Source: Diphasiastrum complanatum (Eukaryota; Streptophyta; Lycopodiopsida; Lycopodiales; Lycopodiaceae). From it: DNA of 64,000 nucleotides. The stretch spans positions 9,033,746-9,097,745 of the forward strand of contig CM055098.1 in the NCBI GenBank assembly GCA_029204225.1, read 5' to 3'. Position numbers and translations under genes: made by a program. Under the pieces are notes generated by a model that was not told where the DNA came from, did no database searches, and saw only the letters and a list, made by a program, of their open reading frames with translations. Each line of letters opens with the position of its first letter. Position 1 is the first letter of the stretch. Positions 20,836 to 32,013 of this stretch are shown in pieces.

Positions 20836-22360
20836 TCGTACTTTGCCTTGAATATCCATTTGCATAGAATTGGTTTTCGGTCCTTTGGTAGCTTAATGAG
20901 TGTCCATGTTTGATTCTCCATAAGAGAATCGAATTCGGTGTCCATTGCTGCCTTCCATTGGTTAGCATTAGGAGTAGGCATTGCCCTAGCAATTGTGTTT
21001 GATTCTTGCATGAAGTATCAGGCCGGATCATCCATAATTTTGGATGGAGGCTATCTGGATTTGTTCGACCTTCTGGGTTGAACTTCAGTTCTCTGATGTG
21101 GGTTGACTCATTGAGGTTCTGACTCACCGTTTGAGTCAGCGCTGAGATTCTGCAGTTGACTCTCTGGATCAAAATTGACTGATTGTTCACTCTGTGAGTC
21201 AAAATTATCAGCAGCTTTTCCTTTGTGGTCGAGGAACTAGTCTTCCATGAAAATGACATCTGTACTGGTGATTGCCTTCTCGATATCCAAATTGTAGAGC
21301 GTGTATGCTTTGTGATTTGGGAAATAGCCGATGAAAGTCATTTTTTTTCTCTTGTCATCTAGCTTTCTTCTTAGATCCTCAGAGATCTGAACAAAAGCGA
21401 TGTATCCAAACACTCGAATATGTTGGAGTGGTGGTTTTGATCCTATCCACACCTCATAAGGTGTCTTGCCATTCAGGGCTTTGGTGATGGATCGATTCTG
21501 CAAATAGGCAGCTGTAGTAACAACTTCTGTCCAAAATTTCTTTGGAAGAGTGGCATGGGCCATCACGCTCTTGGCACTTTTGATGAGTGTCCGGTTCTTC
21601 CACTCAGCTACGCCATTGGACTGAGGGGAGTAGCTGGTTGTGTATTGTTGAGGTATCTCATTGGCCTTGCAAAAGTGGAGATGTACTCTCCCCCTCCATT
21701 TGTGTGTAGAGCCTTGATCTTCCTCTGGGTCTGGTTCTCTGCAGACGCCTTGAGCTGCATGAAGAACTTGAATGCTTCAGATTTGTTCTTCATAAAGCAG
21801 GTAGTAGTCCTTCGAGAGAAGTCATCGATGAAGGTTAGGAAATAGAGAGCTCTCCCTGTGGAAGCAGTCTGATCGGGCCACAAATGTTGCTACGTACAAG
21901 GTCAAGCAAGCCCTTGGATGTATGAACTGAGTCTGAACTGAAGGGACTCCTTGCATGCTTGCTGATAATACAGCCTTCGCATGGAAAAGTTGGCTTGTTG
22001 ACTAAAGGCAGATCTTGTACTAGACTCTAAGCTGAATTTGTTGAATATTGTTGTAGGTAAAATGGCCAAGTCTGAAATGCCACAACATATCAGTTGATTC
22101 AAAAGTGGCTGTGTGAAGAGCTTGATTGTTAGAAGAATAACAATGGCTGAGTTTTTATAGATAGCCGCTTCTTCTTCTATAGGCTAGAACCCTCTAGGAT
22201 CTGTAAAAATTGTGTAGCCTTCTGTATCGAATTCAACCCTCTGACCTGAATAGATGATTCTGCGAATTGAGAGATTTGGAACGTGGAGAACGTTGGACAA
22301 CAACTTGACTTCACCCTTTTCGAATTCAACCCTGACTGTTCCTTCACCTTCGATTGAATG
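20836..22360 (-). pseudogene. Copia protease end, integrase and RT start
   Basis: Read minus from the junction near 22360: IEGEGTVRVEFEKGEVKLLS with NVLHVPNLS (protease/pre-integrase), YFLTFIDDFSRRTTTCFMKN, IKALHTNGGGEYIST (second catalytic residue is Asn, not Asp), LPKKFWTEVVTTAAYLQNRS, PLQHIRVFGYIAFVQISEDL, and the RT start QWKAAMDTEFDSLMENQTW with LCKWIFKAKYDIE. Several stops and frameshifts. The Asp-to-Asn change alone would kill the integrase. Beyond 20836 it is cut by gypsy gag. Confidence 0.88.
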
Positions 22361-22365
22361 CGATG

Positions 22366-24576
22366 AGTTAGGATATCTTGTAGGATATGACAATGATTCG
22401 TCATACTACAGAGTCTATATGCCAGAGACAAACACTGTGAAGACAATCAGAGATGTCAAATTTGATGAGAGCAGAACGATGGCCAAAGATGATCCTGTCA
22501 GTTATGAAGTTCTTGGAAGATAGTACTATGGTCTACCAACTGTGACAGAGGGAGCAGAAGACGAACATTCAGACGAAGATGTTCGAGTCGCATCTCATTC
22601 GAGTGATGAATCAGACGATGAAAAATTCGAGAGACAGCCTACTGCTACAGTACCTGTAAACCGAAATGGTTTCGGACCTAGCAAAGAAGATAAAGACAAA
22701 GGCATGCAGTTCCAGGAGAATCTCCTAGAAGGTCGACAAGACAACGAAGAGCGCCAACAAGATATGTGCCAGGCAGCTCAGCTTCTACATCAGAAGAATT
22801 TTGTGGATTCAGTGGTGAACCACAGACATTCAAGAAAGCAATTGAATGTCCAGAGAAGGACAAATGGATCCAAGCCATGAATGAGGAGATGGAATCCATG
22901 AGAAAGAACCAAGTATGGATATTACAACCATTATCTAATAAGCGAAAGATTGTAAAATACAAATGGGTATACAAGTTGAAGTATGGACTGGATGGAGATG
23001 TCTCAAAGTAGAAAGCAAGACTTGTGGCGAAGGGATTCTTTTAGAGATATGGTATTGACTATTCTGAGACCTTCTCTCCTGTCATGAAACATTCGTCCCT
23101 ACGTTTACTATTTGCATATGCAGCTGGTTATGATTTCAGGATTCACGTCGTGGATGAGAAGATGGTCTTCTTGCATGGTGAGTTATACGAAGAGGTCTAA
23201 TGGATCAACCCCTAGGCTATGTCTCGAATTCACTTCCTACTTATGCATGCAAAATGCATAGGAGTATCTATGGTCTGAAGCAGTCGACTCGACAATGGTA
23301 CAAGAAGAAAGATCAAGCCCTGAAATCCTTGGGATTCAAGCCACTAATGGCTGATTCCAATGTCTATGTAAGAATTATAAATGGGAAGATCATCATTGTA
23401 GTTGTGTATGTGGATGACACTCTGATACTCTGCAAGAGTGAGGAGCTTATTGCTGAAGTGAAGGATGATATCTCGAAACATTTTGAGATTGCAGATCTGG
23501 GAGAAGCCAGATGTTATCTTGGCTTACAGATTGACAGGGACTATGAGGGAGGTAAATTGTACCTTCATCAGTCCAGATATACTCAGAAAATCCTAGAAGA
23601 TTTTGGAATGCTGAATTGCAAAGGAGCGAATACTCCAATGCTTGCAAGAACAGTCTTGACGACTGAAAATTGTTCGAGCACTGAAAAAGAAAGAGAATTA
23701 ATGCAGCCTACACCATACAGAAAACTGATAGGATCGTTGATGTACCTTGTAGATAACACACGTCCTGACATTGCTTATAATGTGTTCAGGATGAGCCAAT
23801 TCTATATGAATCTAGGATCAACTCACTAGAAGATTGCAAAACGAATTTTGCAATATCTTCAATTAGCAAAAGATTTTGATTTGTGTTATTCTCGTGATGC
23901 AGGGTTCCAGATGCTTTCCTACAGTGATGCTAGCTGGGCATCTCTCAAGGACAACTGCAAAAGTGTCTCAGGAGGATGCACCATCGCGTCAGGAGCAACA
24001 ATTCTCTGGGTTAGCAAGAAGCATAGCATTGTGGCTCAATCATCCTGTGAAGCAGAGTAAGTTGCAGCAGCAAAGATGGCCAATGAAATAATTTGACTCA
24101 AACAGTCCCTTGACGAACTGGATGAAACGAGGAATGAACCTCTGGTTTTGCAGATGGACAACACATCTGCAATACATCTGACAAAAGACCCTGTGTTTCA
24201 CTCAAGGACGAAACACATTGCAATCAAGTACCACTTGATAAGGGATGATCTGATCGAGAAGAAGATGCTGCAGACTACTTTCATTGGAACGAAAGACATG
24301 GTTGCTGACATTTTCACAAAGGCCTTAAACAAAGGTTTGTTCGAGAAACAGAGGAATAGTCTTGGAGTCGTCAAGCTATCATGCTTTGAGAGGGAGCTGA
24401 AGAAACAAAATGTTTCTATTGCCAAAGCTTTGCTAGCTTTCAATCCTGAACTTTTGACATCATCATCATTTACCCGTTCATCTTCTGAAATTCCTCAAGC
24501 AAGTACTTTTCAAAAAATGACGCCTATAATCGAAACACGTATCGCTAATTGTAGATATTTCAAAGTTCATGTATAG
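22366..24576 (+). pseudogene. Copia integrase tail, RT and RNase H
   Basis: Plus frames give YLVGYDNDSSYYRVYMPETN, VKTIRDVKFDES (integrase tail), then KWIQAMNEEMESMRKNQVWI, KYKWVYKLKYGLDGD, HRSIYGLKQSTRQWYKK, VVVYVDDTLILCKS (RT active site), RPDIAYNVFRMSQFYM, SDASWASLKDNCKSVSGGCT, QMDNTSAIHLTKDP and KHIAIKYHLIRDDLIEKK. RT and RNase H make the cDNA. About six stops and at least two frameshifts are visible (22521, 23009, 23043, 23827, 24058). It starts where the minus copia fragment starts, so the two point away from each other and overlap in RT content; they are different copies. Confidence 0.9.
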
Positions 24577-24875
24577 GGGAAGACCCAAGGTCGTGGGCTT
24601 TCCGAGTCTTAAAGCACCGTACCAAAATTTACCTCTTTTCTCATTGAGTCCTGCCACTGCTAGTTTTACCAAACTGTTTCTGGGCTGATTCACTTCTGCC
24701 CAGTCTTCACTCGGTTAATTCACTTCTGCACATTGATCGATTTCCTAGATTACAATTTCTTTTTGCACGAAGTAGATTTTTACAGCATGTTAATAAATTT
24801 TACTACGTTAAGTAACATGTTTTTACAAATGAAAACTTTTCTAACGATTTACCTCTATGGTAAAACTGTTTGTCA

Positions 24876-24907
24876 AGAGGGACCTTACAAATATGTAAGG
24901 TCCCTCT
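24876..24907. repeat. Perfect 14-bp hairpin with 4-base loop
   Basis: AGAGGGACCTTACA and TGTAAGGTCCCTCT pair perfectly around AATA. It lies 19 bases before the LTR start at 24926. It could be a plain palindrome or a 3' processing structure; no U tract follows. Confidence 0.9.
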
Positions 24908-24925
24908 AATATCTTGGTTTCTTTG

Positions 24926-25819
24926 TGTAACGCCCTGTAATATAGAACTATCAGATTCTGCCATGTAAGGAGACTCTCAAATCCACTAAAAATTTTGATA
25001 CAGTGCTTTACGTGACACTTTTGCTGTTTTGCTCAATAATTTATAGATACCTAGTTATATCTTCTAGTTCTTGCCAAAAACTTATAATTCCTTGAAAAAA
25101 AGCTTACAAAATAAACTTCATGGCATGTGTTTTGTAAGCCCATGAGTAAAAGCTTAAATAATAATAAAATAGCTTAAACTTAGATTTAGAACGTAGACTT
25201 AGGAAACTTAAGATTAAAAATATTCTATCTTAAGTTTTCCAAAGTTAAGAAACTTTGAAGTTCTAAATCCTAAGTTAGAAGTTCTAGAAAGGCTAGAAAC
25301 AGATTAGTCCCATAAGTTAGTAGACACTTATGGAAGACCCTCCTTGTTATAAAAGGAGAGGTATTTGCATTGTAAACAACACTTTGTGATTAAGGCAAAA
25401 TTACTATTGTGATTATCTTGCATTTCATTGTGTTCCCATTGGAAGGTGCATAGGTTGAGGGAAGGTGCTCGAGCCTCCTCTTGACTCCTTTCATTGGCCA
25501 TTAATTGTGGCCTGGTTTGATTTGTTTATTGCTTAGTTTAGCTGCAATTCTTATTATCTCCCTATGGGTGTTAAGTAGGATTTAGCAATCTTGCTAGTTG
25601 GGTCCACCTTAGCAATGATTTTTATTGTTGTTACTAATTAGCTTTATTTTTGTTTCGGGCACTAGTTGGGTAAGCCTTGGTGCTCTCATTCATGTTGATT
25701 CTTTCCGTATTTTCGTTGAAGCTTGCTGTAGAAACTTAAAAAGTGGACGAATCTCTACATCCCTATACTACACCCGTAAGTAGATCTAGCCACTACACAC
25801 ACTAGAAATGCTTCCAACA
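24926..25819 (+). repeat. Gypsy-type LTR (TGTAACGCCC ... CCAACA)
   Basis: Start TGTAACGCCCTGTAAT is typical of many plant gypsy LTRs, and the end CCAACA is followed at once by a tRNA-Asp-like PBS. A TATA box (TTATAAAAGG at 25347-25356) and transcript-like downstream sequence lie in the middle. Length is 894 bases. No second LTR of this type was found, so the element is broken. Confidence 0.8.
25348..25354 (+). promoter_or_regulatory. TATA box of the 24.9-25.8 kb LTR
   Basis: TATAAAA inside the LTR, about 420 bases from its start; the U3/R boundary would lie roughly 30 bases further on. Confidence 0.6.
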
Positions 25820-25836
25820 TTGGCACCGTTGCCGCT
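25820..25836 (+). promoter_or_regulatory. Primer-binding site, tRNA-Asp type (degenerate)
   Basis: TTGGCACCGTTGCCGCT follows the LTR end directly; the usual plant gypsy form is TGGCGCCGTTGCCG. One transition at the CpG separates them. It gives the plus orientation of the element. Confidence 0.75.
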
Positions 25837-28529
25837 GTTTAAGTATATTTTTTACCTAGCTTCTTCTCCTTTTTGTTTTCTTGCTTCTGTGTTGTATGTT
25901 TGCTTGTTTGCTTGTCTCTATCTACCAACAAACAGCATGATTCGTCTCTCCAGGTCCTACACGAGCTGCGGAGCAACTTATCAAGCGAGGGGGAAGCAAC
26001 AAAAGAGTCAACTTGGGCATTTTCTTCAAAAGAAGTGACCCAAGTGATCTTTTTTCAAACCAAACAGGTATATCAAAATTCGCCAGCCTGTCTGCAGCTC
26101 CAACAGACCCTGATCTTTCATTTTATCACCTCCACGAATTCTAACCACGGTCAGATTATGAGAAAATAGCCTGATATACTGTCAAAATTCCTTATTTATA
26201 ATTCTCATGCCACCTACATTAGAAGTTGTCGGCTAGTACGAGCCAAGATCAAGGATCAGATGCCGCAGGGCAAGATGATCAAGACCAAGGCCTAGACACA
26301 AGCCAAGGCGTACGGTAGAGCCTTGACAGAGCAGTGGAAAAAAAAATATTGTTAGAGATTTAAATAAATAAAAAGATTTTTTTCAAGGTGATTTAAATAT
26401 TTTCACAAATCATTTAATCTCGATTATTGTGAAGTACTTTCATTTGCGCTTATTTAATGTTTAAATATTCAATGAACTTACATAGGTATAAGTAAAGATT
26501 TTAAAGAATTTAAAACTTTAAAAGATACTGATTAAAAATTTCATCATAATTTAAAAGAAATTTTTTTCGATACAAGAATTGTAATCTAAAAAACTTTTAA
26601 AATTCCAAAAAAAAAAAACTATAACTTTTGCTTTTAATAAGCAAAAAATATTTTTTAGTTATTTTAGTGGTTGTGTATCTAATGATTTTATTTTAAATAG
26701 TATTATTATTTCATATAAGCTAATTTTAAGCTATTTATGAAAATCTGTTGACCAAATTTTTGTGGCTTGAATTATTTTCTTGCAAAACACAACATTTTTT
26801 TAATATTACAATATATATATTTTAAAGCATTTTAAATTTGGATATTTTTAAAAAAAAAATTGAAAAGAATGGGTCTCCATGTCATTTGTCTTTTTTTTGT
26901 TCATCATGTTATGAGCCATATAAGCACTTTTTGATATTAAAAAGATTTTCATAACGAGTCCTACGACTACATATTATCCAACACAAAAAGTCGAGTATGC
27001 AAATTTGCCAACAAAAACAATTGTTAGTGAATACTAAAACAGGCCACCAAATAGAATATTTTTGTACGAGTAGGGCAAAAGCATATGCAATCTCCAAATG
27101 TGATGTTAAAGGAAGGAATGGCATTAGATAGAAGGATGAGATTTTTTTTTAGTGCCCTTTAGTATCACAAAAAGTACAACATCCATGTAGATAATGAGAC
27201 CACTAATCTCAAATTGAATATGAGAATTTGAATTTTTCTTCTAGACTATATACTTTCACTCATTGTAAGTTAATCATAGTTGGTTAAAAATACTAAAGCG
27301 ATGTATTTCGTATTTGTTGATTGTTTTTATAATACAAACCTTGGTGAAATGATTTAAATTACGTTGATGACTAGAATTAGGATCAAAATGCATTAAAAAC
27401 CAATATTATTTTCTATCATTTTTTTACTCTATATGGCATGTCAATAAATCTACTAAAAAAACAACATTCTAGTTGTTGTTGTTTTTGTTGATATAAAGAC
27501 CTTGGTGTAGTTCTCTACATACCACGATCTCTTTATTCAAAAACCATGAGAGCTCATCATATATCTATAAATCAATCAATAAAGCGAATGTCACAGAAAA
27601 AAAAAAAAAAAAGACATAAAAAATAATCATTTCAGTGCAAAGTGAAATTTCTTTCACTTGCTAGGACATGCTCAACTACTCTTCTTGTAAAAGAAAAATA
27701 CAAAAATGAAGCTTCTAATCATATCATACTAGAAATCTTCAAATCAAATGTAAATTCTATGGTTGTTGAAATATCATATGAAAACAAAGCCCAATCTTTT
27801 GACTCTAGACAATAAAAATAAAATTTCTCATCTTTTGCCTCTCTTCCTATTTATTCTCTCTTTCACCCTCTCTATCTACACAAATAGTTCAAGACTATGC
27901 AAGATGTTCTTATTCAACTCTTTTGAAGATTCCTAAATTGTTTTTGGTATTAAAGAATGAGATCCTTCAAGAAGCTCATCGTATTATATGCACAACGTCA
28001 TTATGTTCATCTTTCATACTACAAGTAGAATGATTATATTGAATCACAAAGATGCTTAGTGTACTTTCGAATGAAAGAATTTTTTTTATCAAATTTATTT
28101 TGTTAGCTAAACTTGAGTCTTATAAGCTTGTTATTTTTCCAAACTATGAACTACTATAATTATTGTATTATGTGTTTAGTTTTTACTTATTAGTTCTACT
28201 TGGACATAAAAAGATAGCATGAAATATTTTTCATTATAGTTATGTGCCTTAGAATTTTATGTAATAAACACTTTCCACTAGTACAAAAATAGACATCATT
28301 GATTATGTTGTAAGTTGCAAAACTTTAAAAATATACATGCTTTATCGTATTGTTACATGGGCACTTAGTTTTTTCTTTATAGTGTTTTTTAGTTAAAAGT
28401 ATACACAAAAATTTAAAAATAGAAAAAGGTGTCACAATCAAAATGTTTTGATCAACGTATTGAGCCCAAAATCTAACTCCTACTCATCCCAACACCCCTC
28501 CTTCCTTCTCTAAATTTTTACTCTCTCAA
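25837..28529. other. Gypsy leader remnant, then AT-rich DNA without genes
   Basis: The first 350 bases hold words also found in the leader at 46280-46600 (AAAATTCGCCAGCC, CACGAATTCTAACC). After about 26330 the DNA becomes very AT-rich with long A or T runs and no believable ORF. The 26909-27124 and 27600-28100 stretches were examined on both strands and nothing was recognised. Confidence 0.6.
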
Positions 28530-29553
28530 ATGTAACATGTAGAATATGAACTGTTTTTAAACAGTCTGCATTTTTGAACTGATTGTCAGCACAGTCTGGT
28601 TTTTACACTAAGTTTTCAACAACAAAAAAATACGAAAAACCCGACACTATGTTTTTACATGGGTTTTTTGACAGGCGACACTTGCCCTACAAAATGCCGA
28701 TGGTGCACTACAAATGCCGAAGGTGTCTTCCAAAAAATGTCAAAGGTATCTTACAAAATGCCGAAGGTGTCTTCCAAATCTCGAAGGCTGCCCTCAGGTA
28801 AAGGCAACGGCCAAAAGGCCAAAGAGCATCACATTTTCAGTCTGTCAGAAATACACAGAGTGTCGCTATTAGACCTGAAAGTCTTCACGCTCCATCAAAC
28901 TGATCTTCTGATCAGTTTTACAACTACTAATTAATCTTGTAATTGTAAAGTTAAGTTAGTGCAAGATCTTTTGAGCTGATATGTATATATACATGTAATT
29001 GAGCGATTGAAGAGTAAGACACGAGGATTGATGATAGATGAGAGGATTTTGATACGTGACTCAGATAGCGGAGGACGACTTTCATCAATACCTGACTCCT
29101 CAGAGTTAGTGATTATAGAGAGAGAGAGAATTCAGAACTTTAGCAATTGTCTTGAATCTGTTAGTAGGATCACGCGCTTATCAGTGCAATTGTATTGTGG
29201 TCTGATCGTTGTATTTACAACTTCAATATACAGATTCGCTATTGTTCTACACTTCATTGCATTCTTGTTGAATGATAACTCTCCCTACTCTCACACAAAC
29301 ACGATTAAGAAGAGATGTGTATGGCTGTCTACGACGCCTGAATTGACTCTACACTCTTTCATATCAGGTTATCAGCATCAGAGAAATTGCATGGCTGTCT
29401 CAGACGCCTAATTGTTTTGCAATCTCTCTTTCACGACAGTCTATGACTCCTACACTGATAATCTGATTTCACACCCAAAGAACTGTTCATAACTCCATTC
29501 TCCAAGTATCCACAATCCTACTAGTGGTTATAACAATTTATTTTTCTCCGACA
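28530..29553 (+). repeat. Copia-type LTR ending before a tRNA-Met PBS
   Basis: The end CTCCGACA at 29553 sits four bases before the PBS at 29558. The start at about 28530 (TGTAACATG) is a guess. Inside are GAAGGTGTC tandem units (28688-28795), and ATGGCTGTCT..GACGCCT twice (29321 and 29391). The open frame at 29007-29411 lies wholly inside this LTR and is not taken as a gene. Confidence 0.6.
28688..28795 (+). repeat. Tandem array, about 22-bp unit (AAATGCCGAAGGTGTCTTCC)
   Basis: Five units with changes begin near 28688, 28710, 28732, 28753 and 28776. The core CCGAAGGTG recalls the GAAGGTGCC core of the arrays at 15625-15945 and 54050-54470, though the LTRs are otherwise different. Confidence 0.8.
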
Positions 29554-29557
29554 GGAG

Positions 29558-29569
29558 TGGTATCAGAGC
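29558..29569 (+). promoter_or_regulatory. Primer-binding site, tRNA-iMet type
   Basis: TGGTATCAGAGC, an exact match to the canonical plant site. No recognisable gag follows (29570-29880 holds only short broken frames). Confidence 0.85.
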
Positions 29570-32013
29570 AAACACCCACACCCCCCTCAGAGCCACAATC
29601 TATCACTAACAAGTTAGGATTCTAGTTCCCCTAAGTCTGAATGGTTAGGCATGTTGCATTTTCTAAGTTGGCTTTTCAGTGAGTTCATGACGACTGAATG
29701 TTAGACTTAAGTGTGTCTTCAGGAAACTGCTCAAGTCCCAGCGCCCTTTGAGGGTCCGATGCAACAGTTATCCCAAGGACAAGGCACCACCGACTTCAAA
29801 ACATTCGTTGCTACTCAAGAGAAGTATCCAAATCCATCACATGGTGGTAGTTTACTCTCTAAAGTTCAAGCTTTTTGCATTTGATGCAAAGCATAATATC
29901 ATATTACCAAACCTCCAACCAGCTTGAAGGGCCCAAGCATTTTGAACATATTCATATTATCTTAAAAGTGGTACTAGTAGGTATGTTGTGAAAAGAGAGT
30001 GCATCTTGTTTATCACTAAAGGTAGAGTGGACTTTTTGTATCACCTAATCTTGCGAAGGCTATTGTGAAACTTGGTTATAGATAAGCCATGCATAGGGGA
30101 ATACAATTGGCCTATTATGCGATAAAAAAATGGCTAAAAAAATATCGATTTAGATTATGCATTGATGACATAATTTAAGTGCTAGAAAACCTCCAAATCT
30201 TGTGGTAATAGAGAGTTACGACAATGTCAATGTACTAATGACAATGGCCAAAATGAAAATAACCTAGGATGATTTTTGGAGATTATAATCTTGATGTTTA
30301 TAAGTGGTTTAAGAGTCTTGAGCCTAAGGGCAAAATTCATGCATGTAGGACCTACTATAGGATGACTCTTACTTTTGTGCCTAATATGTTGCAATTGAAA
30401 AGGTGGCAATGAACAAAATTTTTGGAAAATATACACCCAACCTTGCCTCTTTTATTGTGCAAATATAAATACGGTTTGGCTTTCCAATAGATTTGTTAGG
30501 CATATATTAAATACCAAAATAGCCAATTATGAAATCAAAAACTAGGAATCTAAGAAGATTGAGCATGATGAGAATTCAAAACCCATCAATTAATTTGGTG
30601 TTTGTCTAGAACTTTAGTCACTTATTCAAATTAATTTCAAGCTTAAACTTGAGAACTCATGGTGCTATTTAGTTAGAAATTTACTAGTAAGATTGTAGCA
30701 AAAATGAAGCGAGCACAATGTTGTGAGTTAAAATCTAGTATAAAATGTAAGTTACTCGCAAGAAACACATCATGCCATGAAAAGCTTATCCAAGGAGATC
30801 TCAAGGAACTTTTATGAGAGTCAAGATATGTCATAATGCAAAATGGAAATACAACCACAACACACGCAATGTAATGTGAAGCTTTTCAGGTTGTTAATAC
30901 ATTGCCATCACAATTGAATCTTAATTTTCCTAACAAGATATAGTGTTATGCTTCATCCTGTAATCAATCTCATTTTCTCCTTACTATGGTTGATGCAAAA
31001 AATTAAACGAGAGAACTTTGTACAAATAGCCCAAAGGGATCTCCTCTTGTGCATCACATGAGATTTAATAGAACAACCTTGGTTGTGTATGAAAATCTAA
31101 TTACAATCAAATTTTCCAACAACTTTTTAAGGCTTGATAAGCAATGCTTTGGGGAACTACTTAGGAGTGCACACGTATTGATAGTTTAAAATCCAAGCTA
31201 CAAAAATCACTAGAAAACTATCTAGCATCCTACTATTTAGCATACTAGGGGAGTATTAATATGCTTTAGTATAAAATAGCTATGAAAGTCATCAATACCA
31301 CTTAGACACACAACAAAACTTGGGTTTGTCCATTTACTAGATGCAAATTTCATGGAAAAAGTACATAATACTAAACCCAGACCCTTGACCTTTTTCTGAA
31401 GGGAATTTCTCAATTGAAGCTACCTTGGGAGGGTAAGATCCATATATATTAGATACGAAAGCTCCCAATCCTTTTATGTTCTGTATTTTCAAAACCTTTG
31501 GAGTTCAAGAGCTTGCTTTACTCTTCGCATTTTCATGATAAATGAGACATCTACTTGAAATTTAAGAGCATTACTACGTGGATCCTTTGTAGGTTTACCA
31601 TCTTTTATTGCAGTGGTTTCTTTTTTTGTGGAGCTGAGATAAGGTGCCATCCAATAAATTTTCTTCTTTTGGAAGATTTTCTGGCTTGTTTTCCTGATTC
31701 TCAGTATCTGCTTGCTTAGGGTTGCATAAGGCTTTGATGGGTCTTCTGTTATCCTGCACCGAAGTTACTGCTGGTTGAATAATCCAGTGGAAAATAAAAC
31801 ACAACCATTGCAGCCCACATTGGAAAGCAAGCTCTATATTGTTGTGAAGATCAACCAAACAGATCAGAATTAAGATCATGAATAATCTAGTGGAAGATCA
31901 AGAGCACCCACATCAAAATGAGTACACTGACAAGCTCAAACTTGTTACGAAGATAGATCAAGCAGACCAGAATTAGGATTCATGAACCTTAAGACTTGTA
32001 CATGGTGACAACG
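29570..32013. other. Intergenic DNA up to the kinase gene 3' end, no gene seen
   Basis: The start may be decayed copia leader or gag. Beyond about 29900 the DNA is AT-rich with short frames only. The last 400 bases (31600-32013) flank the kinase stop codon and probably include its 3'UTR; the 94-codon minus frame there (31595-31879) has no recognisable domain. Confidence 0.55.

Noticed and set aside
21555-21845. 96-codon plus frame
   Set aside because: Antisense of the copia integrase region.
29007-29411. 134-codon plus frame
   Set aside because: It lies inside an LTR that ends before a tRNA-Met PBS and has no domain.
31595-31879. 94-codon minus frame downstream of the kinase
   Set aside because: No domain or family; likely 3'UTR or intergenic.
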